A stretch of DNA of 34,789 bases, taken from Brachionus koreanus. Its lineage: Eukaryota > Rotifera > Eurotatoria > Ploima > Brachionidae. The notes beneath the pieces were generated by a model. The model had not been told where the DNA came from. It did not search any database and was given only the letters and a program-made list of their open reading frames with translations. Both the position numbers and the translations under genes were made by a program. The stretch is from assembly GCA_016987375.1 (NCBI GenBank), contig PJRA01000016.1:841904-876692 (forward strand). The letters are read 5' to 3'. Below, in pieces: positions 1 through 10,552 of the stretch; positions within the stretch are counted from its first letter, which is position 1; each line of letters opens with the position of its first letter.

Positions 1-128
1 TCATAATAGTGCAACTTTGAATGTTGCACCATGTTGTATTTACAGAACTTGCTTTTGACTTTTAAAAGAAAAGTTACAAGAATTCTTAACATTTTGTTCT
101 GTTCTATTGTACTAAATTTCACAAAACC
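1..128. repeat. Partial copy of a foldback element, cut by the window edge
   Basis: Bases 30-128 are a close direct copy of 4405-4502 and an inverted copy of about 3929-4028 (shared core: acagaacttgcttttgactt). Just before it, gtgcaac...gttgcacc (about 9-30) forms a short inverted repeat that recurs at about 4279-4300. The outer end of the arm (ttcacaaaacc) matches the outer ends of the element at 3929-4501, so this is a second member of the same family with its other arm outside the window. Confidence 0.75.
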
Positions 129-946
129 GAAAAATCTTCAAAATATATCTGCACTACGAGCCCATGTTTTGAAACCTTTTGATTAAAAAATGGGGGACCA
201 ATTTCGACTGGGTTGTAATTTCTGTGTAGATAATTTCTATTATCTACTAAAATAGAATATGATCAATTATTATAATTGACATGGTAGAAATTGAGGCTGA
301 CAAGCAGAGGTGGCGCCAGAAATTTTTAGTGTCTGAGGCGAATGAATCTCTCTGTGAAGGATATAATTTTTAATTTATAATAAATTGCTTATTATCTATA
401 TATTAATTAATAGAAGAGAAAAAAACTGAATCATTTAATAAAAAAATAAATTTTCTAAGATTTTTTAATGAAATTATGAGCAGCCTAAGAAGACATATGA
501 AAAATGTAAAAGAATACGAATTGATCCATTTTCCACTTAGAAAATTTTTTCTTAAATTTTTTTTTTCTTTTGCTTAATTTTTAAATTTTCATATATAAAT
601 ATTTTTTAATAAAAAATGAAAAAAAAATTTTTTTCTTATCTTATCTTTAAAAGACAAAAAGCTGAATTTAAATTTTAGATATTTACATTTTAGAAAAATA
701 AAATGAACAACAGAAATTCAGGTCCTTATGCCCGAACTATTCACAAGAATAAAACAATCAGCAGCAATTCTCGAGTTTTATTATTCTAAAAATTTTATTC
801 CAAAATGATTTAAGTCAATAAGTTAATCATTATTTAAAAAAATTCAATTAATTAATTTACTTCATAGTTTACGGCAATCATAAAGACATTTCACCAAAAT
901 TTTACAAAAATATATTTAAAAAAAAATTTAAGAATTTAAATAAGAT
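129..946. other. Non-coding AT-rich stretch downstream of EDC4
   Basis: No convincing gene is seen. At about 305-336 a GC-richer block, cagaggtggcgccagaaa and onward, looks like the terminus of a hAT-type transposon (CAGAGGT start, TGGCGCCA palindrome). No partner terminus was found. The right part is the EDC4 3' flank, with several AATAAA-like signals on the minus strand around 778-800. Confidence 0.5.
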
Positions 947-3900
947 CTAAGCCAAATTGTCATGGTGCTGAATACTTGCTAATTGTTGTTGGCTATTTAG
1001 GGATTTTAATTGAGCCTTTGATTGACTCATGAGCGACTGACTGGCCATCAAAAGCATTCTCATCGATTTGCTCATTTTATCTGTGGGATGTTGTTGTAAA
1101 TATTGTTGAATTTTCATAATCAATTGATTCATCACTGACGGAGTATGCTCTCTAGTCAAAGCAAAGCCTAGATCTAAGTTGACCAACGCTTCCTCGAGGT
1201 ATTTTACCTTGAGATCTGTATTTGAATTCAAATCTTGACTAAGCTGTTGAATCAAAGACAAAATAACTGGTTGTTGAAGTTGACATTGGCTCTTTTTAGT
1301 CACACTGTTCACAGTAAACTCAAAAGTCTGTGCAGGTGTTACTGTTTCACATAAATTCATGAGCAAATTTAAATCAGCAGCGCACAATGCCACCTGAAAT
1401 GCAGAATTTAATTGTCCTTTTTGTACAAAATTAGTAATCTGAGTTTTAAGATCAATTGTGCTTGGTTGAGGATGATGCAATGGAATTTGACTACCAGGCA
1501 AATTGACCGGCGTCATTGTACCGCTCTGTCTCATATGATTTATCAGTCTATCCGGCAGTATATGCTGCTGGTCTCTCATAGCATGCTGAATTTCTTCTTT
1601 GACAATGGCTTTAACTGAAGAAATAATAGTGTCCTGTAAGACTGCATTAGTTGTTCGCAAATGAGCATCAAACTGTTGCTGCAAACTGTTGGCCATTTCA
1701 GACGCTACTTGTTTTCCATGCAAATTCATTTGTTCACTATACAATTTTAATTGATTGATCAATGGCTCTTTGTGATCTTCGAGTAACTTTTTTTGCTGTT
1801 TGGCCAAATGGTCGAATTCGGCCAAGTAATCCTGAGTGCCTTTCGAAAACGAGCTGTTAACTTGTTGATACATGTTTTGGCACGATTTCTCAAAATTTGG
1901 AACTATGAATTTTTGAAAGGTTTCCCGATATGAATTGACAATGACTCCTTGCATCGAATTGGTAATCGACTGGCTCATAGTGTCTATGGTCGATTTTGAT
2001 TTGAATATTTTGCTCATGGTGTCTTTCAATGTGTTTTCGATCGAGCGAATTTTATCGGCCAGATCACGTGACAATTGTTCACGCAAAGGATCGAGTAATT
2101 TTTGGGCAAGTTGAGCTTGAACAGACTTGCCAACTTCGTCTTTGATTACTTTTTCAAGTTTGGGCATCAAAGCGCTGGTCAAAGACTGTTGCAGAGCCTG
2201 GCCGATTTTTTGTTCATCAAGATTTAATTTGTGTCCGCGAGAAAGTGATTTTTTCAAGTCGTCCATTTCTTCCTGTTGCTTTTGCAGCGTTTGATTCATT
2301 TGAATTAGCAAGTTTTTGATGTCCATATCGGAGTTCAATTCTGGCGGATTTGGCCAGTTATTTCCTGATTTAGTCTCTTCCTGCTTCATTTCAACTGTTG
2401 ATTCTTCAATAGACACTTTGTTTAATAACAGCTCGGTTTCTATTCAAATTAAAATTTAATTTATAAATGTTCATTTATTTAGCAAGGTAGATTAAAAAAA
2501 ACACGCAAAAATTTTCAAGAGATTTCAATTGGTATAATAAGGAATTTAAAGCAGAGGAATTTTTTTTTTAATTTTTTTAACTTTTCACTAGTACTTCCGA
2601 AAAATTAGAAAAAATTTTTCAACAAAAATCTAATTTAATTAAATTCTTAAAAAATATTATCTAGAAAATTGATATAAATTATTAAAAAAAAATTCAAATG
2701 TACCATAATAATTATGTTTCATTAGAATTAAGAATAAGAAAATTTCAAATTAATCAAGGTTTGAAGTGAATTTTAAATATAAAATGAAAAAATTCAAAAT
2801 TTGACTAGTTTGTTTTTAAACTTTGAAAATCTCAGGTTGACAAGAATTCAAGCAAAATTAAAACTTTTTTCTAATCTGAGTTGGATTCTTAAACAAATAA
2901 ATATATCTGCCGAATTTTAATAAGTTTAAAATTATTTTATAACTCTTTTGAAATATTAAGGATGAAAAAATTAAAATTCAAAATAAATATTTATTAATTT
3001 TCTGATAATTTGATAATTTGACAAAAATTCAAAAAAATCGTAAAATTTAATAAACAAACTTTTTCTTTTAAACATTGCTACTTTTTAGGCAAAAATATCC
3101 TAAAAAAAAATTATTTCTTAAGTGTTTATTTATCAAAAATTGAATTTTTTTTTCAAAAAAAAAGGTAAGAAAAAAAAGAAAATAATTTTAAATGATTTGT
3201 TAAAGTTTTAGCTTTAAATAAATCTTTTTAAAAATTTTCTAAGAAAAAATTTTGGAAAATTGCAAGGCTTTTTCAAATGGCTTAAGCTTCTTAACTATTT
3301 TTTTGGCAGATGTTGGTTTGCATTTTAAATTAACAATTATTAACCAAAAAAAAATAGAACAAGATTAGATTCAACTATGATTTAACAATGTTTACAATAT
3401 TTTATCTTATTTTTGTCAAAAAATCGCTAGGAAAAACTATAAATTTTTACATAAAATTTTTTTTTCTCATTTTTATTCATAAAATTCAACAAATTTACTC
3501 TTAAATTCTAGTGTAAAATCAGCACTTAAATTCACATTAAAATTTTATTGTAATAATCCGATTCAAAAAGTCAAAATGTATCTTTCCTTTTAAATTTACG
3601 TAACTTATTTACATTGTTAGTATAAAATCATTATTGGGTTTTTCAGAATTTTCTATTAATTTCTCTATTTAATATCATCTCTTAAAAAAAAATATTCATT
3701 TTCTAATTCTTAATTAATTATTTTATTGGTAATTTAGTTTAATATAATTAAATATTTTCAAAAGATATTTTTTTTAAAAGATAATTGATCTGTTAAGACT
3801 AAAAAAAGTCTAACTTAGATAATGAAGAGCCGTCAAAGATTAAGAAACCAGTGGAACAGAATGATTCAGATTCAGTCCATATATTTCAGTCAGCTAAAAA

Positions 3901-6900
3901 AGTCGATTCAAGACTTTTAGTAGTTTGATTTTGTGAAATTAATTACAATAGAACAGAACAAAATGTTAAAAATTCTTATAACTTTTCTTTTAAAAATCAA
4001 AAGCAAGTTCTGTAAATTCAACATGGTTTAACATTCAATTTTGATTCTACTCTGCAAACTAAGCATAATTTAAATGTTGATAAATTTTGCTTTGGTGCAT
4101 TTTGCAGAGACTTTGACAATCTCGTGATACATGGTGATGAAAGGAGTATCATATTTCAGCTTCAAAATAGATCTACTGCGTTTTTGTGAAATATGGTACA
4201 AAATAAAAAAAATTTAACAAAAGTGAATACTAAAAAAGTTGATGACTTTTTTTCTGAATGCTTTTAATTAGCTTTGTAAGTGCAACGTACCTTGTTGCAC
4301 CAAGAGTCAAGGTCTGTTAATGATGTACAAAATCTCTGCAAAAGGCACATTTTTCCAAATTTAAATTATGCTAAAATTGCAGAGTTTTACCATGGTAAAA
4401 ATCATGTTGCATTTACAGAACTTGCTTTTGACTTTTAAAAGTAAAGTTATAAGAATTTTTAACATTTTGTACTGTTCAATTGTACTTGATTTCACAAAAC
4501 CTCTACTGTTGATTTCCGAATAACTTCTATTTTTTTAGTATTAGTTTGTGATAATGAATTTAAACATGGAAAAGAATAATCCAAGATTGATCAAGCATTG
4601 TTTATTTGGTTTTAGACCCTATTTCCTATTTGAGAGATATTTTATTAAGTATTGAATTACAGCGCTCTTCTAATTCATCCATTATTCGACCAAATGTAAA
4701 TTTTGAGTCAACTTTTAGTTTTCCTCATTATTCAAATTGTGATCATCAATTTCAAGATCAAAATTTATTCAAATTTTATTATTTTTTTTTTTGTTGTCTC
4801 AAAGATCATAAAACATAATGCCTATTTTTTTAAAATAATTAAATAAATTTTAGCTTACCATTGATTTTAGTTTGCTTTTTAGATGCCAAGCTCTTGTTTG
4901 ATGAGGACAAAGCAGCTATTTCCTTATCCTCTTGGTCCATATCAGACGAAGATGAAGAACTTGATGAACTAGACGAATCGGTTCTGACTTTTTGCAATAT
5001 TTTTTGTGTTCCATTCAGATTAGTCAAGCTATTGTGCTGTTTAAGCTCTTGAACCGGATTAGTTACCTGTGTTAGACTACTAGCTCTACTTGATAGTAAA
5101 TTATTGGTAGATTGTGATGGCGCACTATTAGTTGAATTATTCAAAAAACTTTGCAAAATGTCCAACTTTTGATTAGATTCATTGGATTTTCTAGTAGTTG
5201 GACTATTAATAAACGCATCAGGAGTCATCAAAATTGGTCCCGAATAGGCACTAGTTCCAATAGGAGGCGTAACTATTTGAATAATGGCCGAATCCTCAGC
5301 AAATTTGCCATCTTGATTCGGTTTTTTGTCTTCGTTTTCTTTTTTTTGAGTGACCAAAGCATGATTGGGCAACAACTGTTGTAGCAATGAATTCGATTGA
5401 TTTAGAGAGGTGGCTGTTGAAATGGGCATCAAAGGCGGTGGCGAACAGGCCGAGTTGTAAGAGCTTATATTCTGATCGCCAGTCAGAAATATTTGCATCT
5501 CTTGTAATTGTTTTGTTTGAATACAATAGAGTCTAATCACGTTTATTAAGTGTTCTAGTTCGTTGGTCAATTGTGGCACCGAATTCGATGGATTTAGACT
5601 GTTTGACGATGACAACGAAGTGTTCAACAAATCATTGTTAGTTTCTGTATTTGTCAAATCATCCGTATTAGCCGAATTAATGTTGTTTAGTTGATTATAC
5701 TTTTTGGCTTTGATCTGATGGGCTTCAATGATGGCAAAGCTAAGGGCCGGATAGGCCAGTATGTATTCGCTGATAGCTGTGCACCGACATGAATAGTTGC
5801 TATTGTCCAAGCTCAAGTGAAGAACATAGAAACACTTTCTGGTTATGTCGGACATAACCAGATATTTGGAGGTTAAATCAATGGCTGTTTTGATACAAGG
5901 AAGAGTAGTTATTGTGGATTTGTTTGGATTTGGCGAAGCCAAGCTGTCATCCAATGGTGAAGGAAAAAAATTTATTGTTTGAAGACAAGTCCAGTTAAAA
6001 CAACTCCATAGCTTTATTTCTCTATTGTAATCAGCTCCGGTTAGAATAAAACTCCAAAATTCCACATCAGCTGAAGAGTTTTTGTGATCGTCTAAAAAGT
6101 AGAGTGATGTTATTGGTTTGCCGTCATGTGGCCGCCACACTTTTAGACAATTGAGAATTATTGGACCCTTTGGTTCAGAGCCAGTTTCGTCACCATTTTC
6201 GTCACCGTTTTCGTCGCCGTTTTCGTCGGCAGTTTTCTCCTCTGTTCGAATTGGATTTGGAAATTTGTAAAAATCAACGTCTCCATTTGAGCTAGCTGTG
6301 GCCAAAGCGGTGCCGTCCGGTGAAAAACAAGCAGTCAAAACTGTGCCTGACATGTTCAAGTCGACAACCAAATGTCCATGTATTAGCTCGTTTGTTTCCA
6401 ATGGTTTAGAGCAATCGTAATGCTGAAGCAACAAGTCCAAGTTAAATATGTCCACTCGCCCTTTGCGGCAATAGGCAAATAGCTTAGAAGCGCTCTCAGT
6501 TTCCATTGAATTCTCATCACCAGGCTCAGGAACATACATGCACCATATGATCCTGTCCGTTACACTTGCTGGTTTTTCAGTCTTTAAATTGTTGTTTAAA
6601 GTTAAAATTAATTCTGTTCTAAATAAAAAATAAAAAAATAAAAAAAAAAATTTTTTTGTCTTTTGTTTCAATTTACTGAATTTTTGAATTGGAGTCAAGA
6701 GTAATTTTGTGAATTTGTAGTCCAGTTTCTTCAACCGAAGCAAGCAGTATGTCTTGATCGGTGTGAGCAAACGATAAGTCAATCACGCGACTTTTAAATG
6801 ATTTGATTAGAACTTTTTCATTTAGTCTGCGATGAAATACGCGAACTTTGCCAGCATTTTCAATTCGCAGAGAGTAGCCGAAGTATTGTCCGCTTTTGTG

Positions 6901-7209
6901 CACTGCGATTAAGTTGCCGTTCGAGTAGCGCTGCTCCCATTCATAGTTAACCAAACGATTTACTTTAATCTAATCAGAAAAATTAAAAATTAAAATCAAA
7001 GCTTGTTTGTTTAGGTCTACTTTATTGGACGCATTAATCCGAGACTCGCTAGAGTTCTTACTGGCATAAATGTCGCACTCATTTTCAAATAGATTGTATG
7101 TGTTCGAGTTATCAGTGCCTTGTAGATACACTTTTTGTCTGCTTTCGTTTTGGTTCAATGACGCTGATTGTTGAATTTGATCCTCAATTACTGACTGATC
7201 GTTGGCCAT
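947..7209 (-). CDS. EDC4: Enhancer of mRNA decapping protein 4 (EDC4/Ge-1), four exons
   Basis: Scaffold of the cytoplasmic mRNA decapping complex in P-bodies; in known animals it bridges DCP2 and XRN1/DCP1. Exons on the minus strand: 7209-7021, 6969-6677, 6618-4859 and 2439-947, giving 3735 nt in one frame and 1244 residues (human about 1400). The start is the first ATG, MANDQSV; an in-frame TTG nine bases upstream is not needed. The N-terminal part (about 64-400) carries degenerate WD40 blades (for example DILLASVEETGLQIHKI). A low-complexity linker follows with a fourfold GDEN/GDET repeat near 6180-6235 and a serine run near the end of exon 3. Exon 4 gives a long coiled coil and then the diagnostic helical C-terminal domain (LNSAFQVALCAADLNLLMNL, about residue 1090 on). 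Introns are 51 and 58 bp, except the last, which is 2419 bp and holds a foldback transposon. Confidence 0.93.
2440..4858 (-). other. Large last intron of EDC4
   Basis: The donor is GGTAAGC at 4859/4858 and the acceptor TTGAATAG ends at 2440. Joining the flanks restores K-I-N-E-T-E-L in frame. Its 2419 bp contrast with the 51 and 58 bp of the other two introns. It holds a palindromic element (about 3929-4501) and a coding-like plus-strand tract (about 3812-3927). The rest is AT-rich with nothing recognisable. A 70-codon plus-strand open frame near 4606-4818 has no ATG start and no recognisable motif. Confidence 0.8.
3929..4501. mobile_element. Foldback/MITE-like element with ~170 bp imperfect inverted arms
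   Basis: The left arm (about 3929-4116, starting ttttgtgaaat) is the imperfect reverse complement of the right arm (about 4325-4501, ending atttcacaaaacc). Shared blocks include the segment around aaaatgttaaaaattctta, gcataatttaaat and ttttgcagaga. A perfect 16-base palindrome, ttttaccatggtaaaa, lies in the right arm near 4385. The central loop (about 4117-4324) carries gtgcaac...gttgcacc. No transposase is encoded and no clear target-site duplication could be assigned by eye. A second copy of the right arm lies at 30-128. Confidence 0.75.
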
Positions 7210-7688
7210 ACTTAACAAAAAATTGTTTCAGCTATTTTCTAAATTAATTAAAAATTTATTTCTTTTTAATTTACTTTTCTGAATTCAATGTGTTCATAAT
7301 TGAAAAATTTAAATCTAAAAAAAAATCTAAAAAACAATAAAGTGAAAAAAAAAAATTTTCTAGTTTAGAAAATAATTTTTATCAATTTTTCGGGCATGTG
7401 TAAGCAGGTTTTTGTTGATCAAAATTCATTAGTGCAATATTTTTAAAAATTCTCAACTTATTTTTAAAAAATAGAGAAAATTTGAAGTAAAATCTGCTTT
7501 TTTGTTAGCATGTTTTTTTTCTAATTGTCTTGATTTATTTTTTCTAGGAAAGGAAAGGACCAAGAATTTAATTTACTAGATATACATGACACTCCCAGGC
7601 ATTCTTACACAATTAAATTCACAGCTAGTTTTTTCTAGTATAAAAAGGGTTATTTTGGCTAATTAATTAAAGAATCCAAGAATTAGCA
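7210..7688. promoter_or_regulatory. Divergent promoter region between EDC4 and the NDUFA4-like gene
   Basis: These 479 bases separate the ATGs of two genes transcribed away from each other. A TATA-like box, tataaaaa, lies at 7639-7646, about 45 bases before the NDUFA4-like ATG, and would suit that gene. No comparable box was seen on the EDC4 side. The region is otherwise AT-rich with homopolymer runs. Confidence 0.4.
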
Positions 7689-7970
7689 ATGCAGTTGGGA
7701 AAATTGTTTCAATTCAGTGTAGGAAAACAAATTAGGAAAAACTACGCACTTTTACCCATAGTGATGTGTGGTGTGTTTGGAATAAGCCTTTCGAGTTTTG
7801 CCATAGTTAGGACTTTGGCTAAATCACCTGATGTGTCAATCAATAGAAGATCAAATCCTAGGCCATATGAAAGATACATAGACAAAGATGGTAAGCCAGT
7901 TCAGTACAAGTACTATTCGACTTTTGACTATGCAAAATTACCCCAGAGTGAAAGACCACTTATAAAATAA
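7689..7970 (+). CDS. NDUFA4/COXFA4-like small mitochondrial inner-membrane protein
   Basis: Single exon of 93 residues. Layout matches the NDUFA4 family (originally assigned to complex I, now regarded as a cytochrome c oxidase subunit): a short basic N-terminus, one transmembrane segment (about residues 19-43, starting NYALLPIVMCGVFGIS), then a conserved tail with SPDV, NPRPYERY, an aromatic YKYYSTFDYAKL and a final ERPLIK. Vertebrate members are about 81 residues, so the length fits once a slightly longer linker (DKDGKPVQ) is allowed. The ATG at 7689 follows a TATA-like box by about 45 bases. AATAAA-type signals follow the stop within about 50 bases. The recognition rests on the pattern around the membrane segment and the FDYAKL...ERP end; the paralogue (NDUFA4, NDUFA4L2, C15orf48 type) cannot be told apart. 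Confidence 0.8.
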   Translation: MQLGKLFQFSVGKQIRKNYALLPIVMCGVFGISLSSFAIVRTLAKSPDVSINRRSNPRPYERYIDKDGKPVQYKYYSTFDYAKLPQSERPLIK

Positions 7971-8078
7971 AAGCTTAGTTTAAATAAATACAATAATTTA
8001 GTTAAATTTTTATTAATAAATAATCAAAAATTTATTTTGTTATTTATTTTATTCTAAAAATTTTTTAAAAAAAAATAA

Positions 8079-8150
8079 GATCGCATGGTGTAGTGGTTAT
8101 CACACCTGTCTAACACACAGGAGGTCCCAAGTTCGATCCTTGGTGCGATC
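8079..8150 (+). tRNA. tRNA-Val (anticodon AAC), copy 1
   Basis: A 72-base cloverleaf with no intron. The acceptor stem GATCGCA pairs with TGCGATC. The anticodon stem CCTGT/ACAGG is perfect around CTAACAC (anticodon AAC), and the T-stem CCAAG/CTTGG encloses TTCGATC. The discriminator is A at 8151. A T-run (ctttttttaa) starting three bases after the gene can act as the RNA polymerase III terminator. The sequence is identical to copies 2, 3 and 4. Confidence 0.95.
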
Positions 8151-8151
8151 A

Positions 8152-9290
8152 TCTTTTTTAATCTTGAAAATTTCATGACTTCATGATTTACCATGAATGA
8201 GTTTTTTCTAATTTTTTTCCCAACCATTTTATAGCCATATAAAATAGAGATAAAATATAAAAATTTAAAAATGAAAAAGAAAATACATGATAAACGATTT
8301 TTTTTAATCACATATTAAACAGCAAGGTATTCAAGTTAAAAAATTTAAATTTTGAAATTTTATTAAAAATCGAAAGCTTGTATTTTAAATATTTTAATAT
8401 TAACCTCTTGATAACAAAGCAATTTATTAATTTTGAATAAAAATGCTCGAATGTTTTGCCTCCACTTATCCAAAGAGAATTCAAGTCTTATTCAGAATTT
8501 AGGTACAATCAAGCTATTGTTTATTTTTATTTTTTTGGGACCAAAAATGTCTTATATGCAAAAATCAATCCAATTTATATATTTTTAAAATTACACCATT
8601 TATTTAAATTTTAAAACTGTTTCTAGATTTTTATCAGCAATCCTTAATTTTGTTTCGTCTGCAAACATATTGATAAAAAAAATTAATGCATAAGCGATCA
8701 GATATTGAATTTTAATATGAGACCTTTGTTCCAAAATTTATAGTGCTAAAAGAAAAGCCAAAAAATTGCAGTGCATTTTTACTTTTAGATAAATTTTTAC
8801 GAAAATTTGGAAAATGATGCAAAATTCCAATGATTTTATTAACACGATCAATGAATTTATTTCAAAGATCTAAGTTTTTCCTAGTCTTATTTGCCATAGG
8901 ATATCATTATTTTAAGAAAATTTAAAAATTTTGATTTTTTTGATATCAAATAAACATTTCAAATTATTTTTTAAAAATCACCAAGTTTGTTAGCTATCAA
9001 TATCAAGACTAAAACTGATATTTTTTAAAAATATTAAATTACTAGGAATAAATAATTTATTAAGAAATAACCAAAATATTTTTTTCTTAATTTCAATGAT
9101 CAAATTAAATTTCTGTTTAGTTATGGACGCTGAAGTTGAGAGCAATTTAGACAATCTAAAATTTTAATTCAAATCTTTTTAAAAATCGCAAAATCAAAAA
9201 AACTATTAAATTTGAATTTTTTTTTTGTGTTCAAAATTATTTTTCCTAATTTTCATAGATCATTTTTAGGAATTTCTTTTGATAAAAAAA
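8152..9290. other. AT-rich spacer between tRNA copies 1 and 2
   Basis: No gene, repeat arm or RNA is recognisable in these about 1.1 kb. The minus-strand open frame across 8054-8311 is a shadow of the tRNA and its flank. Confidence 0.6.
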
Positions 9291-9291
9291 T

Positions 9292-9363
9292 GATCGCACC
9301 AAGGATCGAACTTGGGACCTCCTGTGTGTTAGACAGGTGTGATAACCACTACACCATGCGATC
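9292..9363 (-). tRNA. tRNA-Val (anticodon AAC), copy 2
   Basis: Same 72-base sequence as copy 1 on the minus strand, with all stems intact. A T-run follows on the transcribed strand (attttttt), suitable for Pol III termination. It lies head-to-head with copy 3, whose 5' end is 107 bases away. Confidence 0.95.
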
Positions 9364-9470
9364 TCTTATTAAATAGATTTATCTAAAAAAATTTTATTCA
9401 AATAAAAACAAAATTTTTTTAAAAAAGTTTTTTTAAATCAAAACTACTTTAATTATGCAAATCAATACAA

Positions 9471-9542
9471 GATCGCATGGTGTAGTGGTTATCACACCTG
9501 TCTAACACACAGGAGGTCCCAAGTTCGATCCTTGGTGCGATC
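9471..9542 (+). tRNA. tRNA-Val (anticodon AAC), copy 3
   Basis: Identical to copies 1, 2 and 4. The T-run atttttttt follows directly. It is the right partner of the head-to-head pair with copy 2. Its immediate upstream bases (aatacaa) match those of copy 4, not copies 1, 2 or 5. Confidence 0.95.
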
Positions 9543-9811
9543 ATTTTTTTTCTCAAATTAGGAATTAATTAATTTTCAATCCTTTTTGAGGTTTTTAAAT
9601 ATTTAAACAACAAAAATTTCAAATAATGATACTTTTTTGAAATAAATTTATTTCTAAACCTTAAAATAATCTTGGTATATTTTCTAAATTATGTCATCAT
9701 TTAAGATTAACCTTTAGAAACTTGAAATAATTCACATACCTAAACAACTATTATCTTCTTGGATTTACAAAATATTTTCATTAGCTAAAATTTATATTTA
9801 GTTTGTAAAAT

Positions 9812-10552
9812 ATGCTGTATGCATTTGTCTTATTCATAATTCTTTTAAGCAATTTGAACATTCAGTGTACAACAATCAAAGGTAATGGAAACATAGTAAA
9901 GACTTACAGACCTACTACAAAGTATAGCAGAGTTATTTTTGGTAATTTTCCTAATTCAACAGTAAATTACAAAATTCGAATCGAAAGGCCTATTGAAATA
10001 TATCTTATTTTGGACGAAAGTACTCTAAATGAACAATTTGTGATTGAAGCTGACCAAAATTTGCAGAAATTTTTCCTTCTTGAAAGCAATGGCGAATATT
10101 TGAACATTAAAGTTGATTATTTTGAATCAAATGAGCAAAAAACTATTTATTATCAGCCAAATAAGATCAATGAAGAAATATTGGATAGAAATGAAATTAA
10201 TTACTTGAGACCAAAAGAACCCATTCGTGTTTTAATAAGCCTTAATCGGCCACAATTGAAAATAAATAAATTTCAATTTAGTGAAATTAAGATTTTTATT
10301 GAAAAATTTTCCTACCAATATAAATCTAATTTGTACAAAAAAGATTCTGATATTTGGTTCACATGTGATCAAAGAATTTTTTTTGACAATAAAGACAATG
10401 GAAATTCGGATTCTGTTAAAAAATTTTCATTAAAATCAAACTATAGAACAAAATCAATTAATGTTACCATTTGTGATGAAAGCTTTGACTACAATTTTGC
10501 CAACAGTTTGGGCCTTTTAGAATTTTGGGCCCAAAAAATTCAGGAATTCTAA
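9812..10552 (+). CDS. Secreted protein resembling GIN/DUF2807 (auto-transporter adhesin head-like)
   Basis: Single exon of 246 residues. Residues 1-19 form a clear signal peptide (MLYAFVLFIILLSNLNIQC), so the product is probably secreted or lumenal. The mature part starts with KGNGNIVKTYRPTTKYSRV. It then has FVIEADQNLQKFFLLESNGE followed by YLNIKVD, and later PIRVLISLNRPQLKI. This order (GxGN, basic stretch, 'vEADeNL...v..G.L.I', then 'pi.v.v..p.l..l..') is the layout of the GIN/DUF2807 beta-solenoid domain, common in Bacteroidetes and rare in animals. The C-terminal half (about 165-246) has four cysteine-poor, lysine-rich strands and no motif I recognise. Codon use is as AT-rich as the neighbours, so any transfer would be old. 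The family call is by pattern only; gene reality is better supported than function. Confidence 0.6.
   Translation: MLYAFVLFIILLSNLNIQCTTIKGNGNIVKTYRPTTKYSRVIFGNFPNSTVNYKIRIERPIEIYLILDESTLNEQFVIEADQNLQKFFLLESNGEYLNIKVDYFESNEQKTIYYQPNKINEEILDRNEINYLRPKEPIRVLISLNRPQLKINKFQFSEIKIFIEKFSYQYKSNLYKKDSDIWFTCDQRIFFDNKDNGNSDSVKKFSLKSNYRTKSINVTICDESFDYNFANSLGLLEFWAQKIQEF

Noticed and set aside
1412..1618. Plus-strand open frame of 68 codons
   Set aside because: It is the shadow of the coiled-coil exon of EDC4 on the other strand, whose protein is clearly recognisable.
4606..4818. Plus-strand open frame of 70 codons next to the foldback element
   Set aside because: It has no ATG, no motif, ends in a phenylalanine run from a poly-T tract, and lies inside an EDC4 intron.
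4861..5526. Short frames on both strands inside EDC4 exon 3
   Set aside because: They overlap a continuous EDC4 exon with good frame joins and carry no recognisable domain.
8054..8311. Minus-strand open frame over tRNA copy 1
   Set aside because: Its C-terminal part is simply the reverse translation of the tRNA gene.
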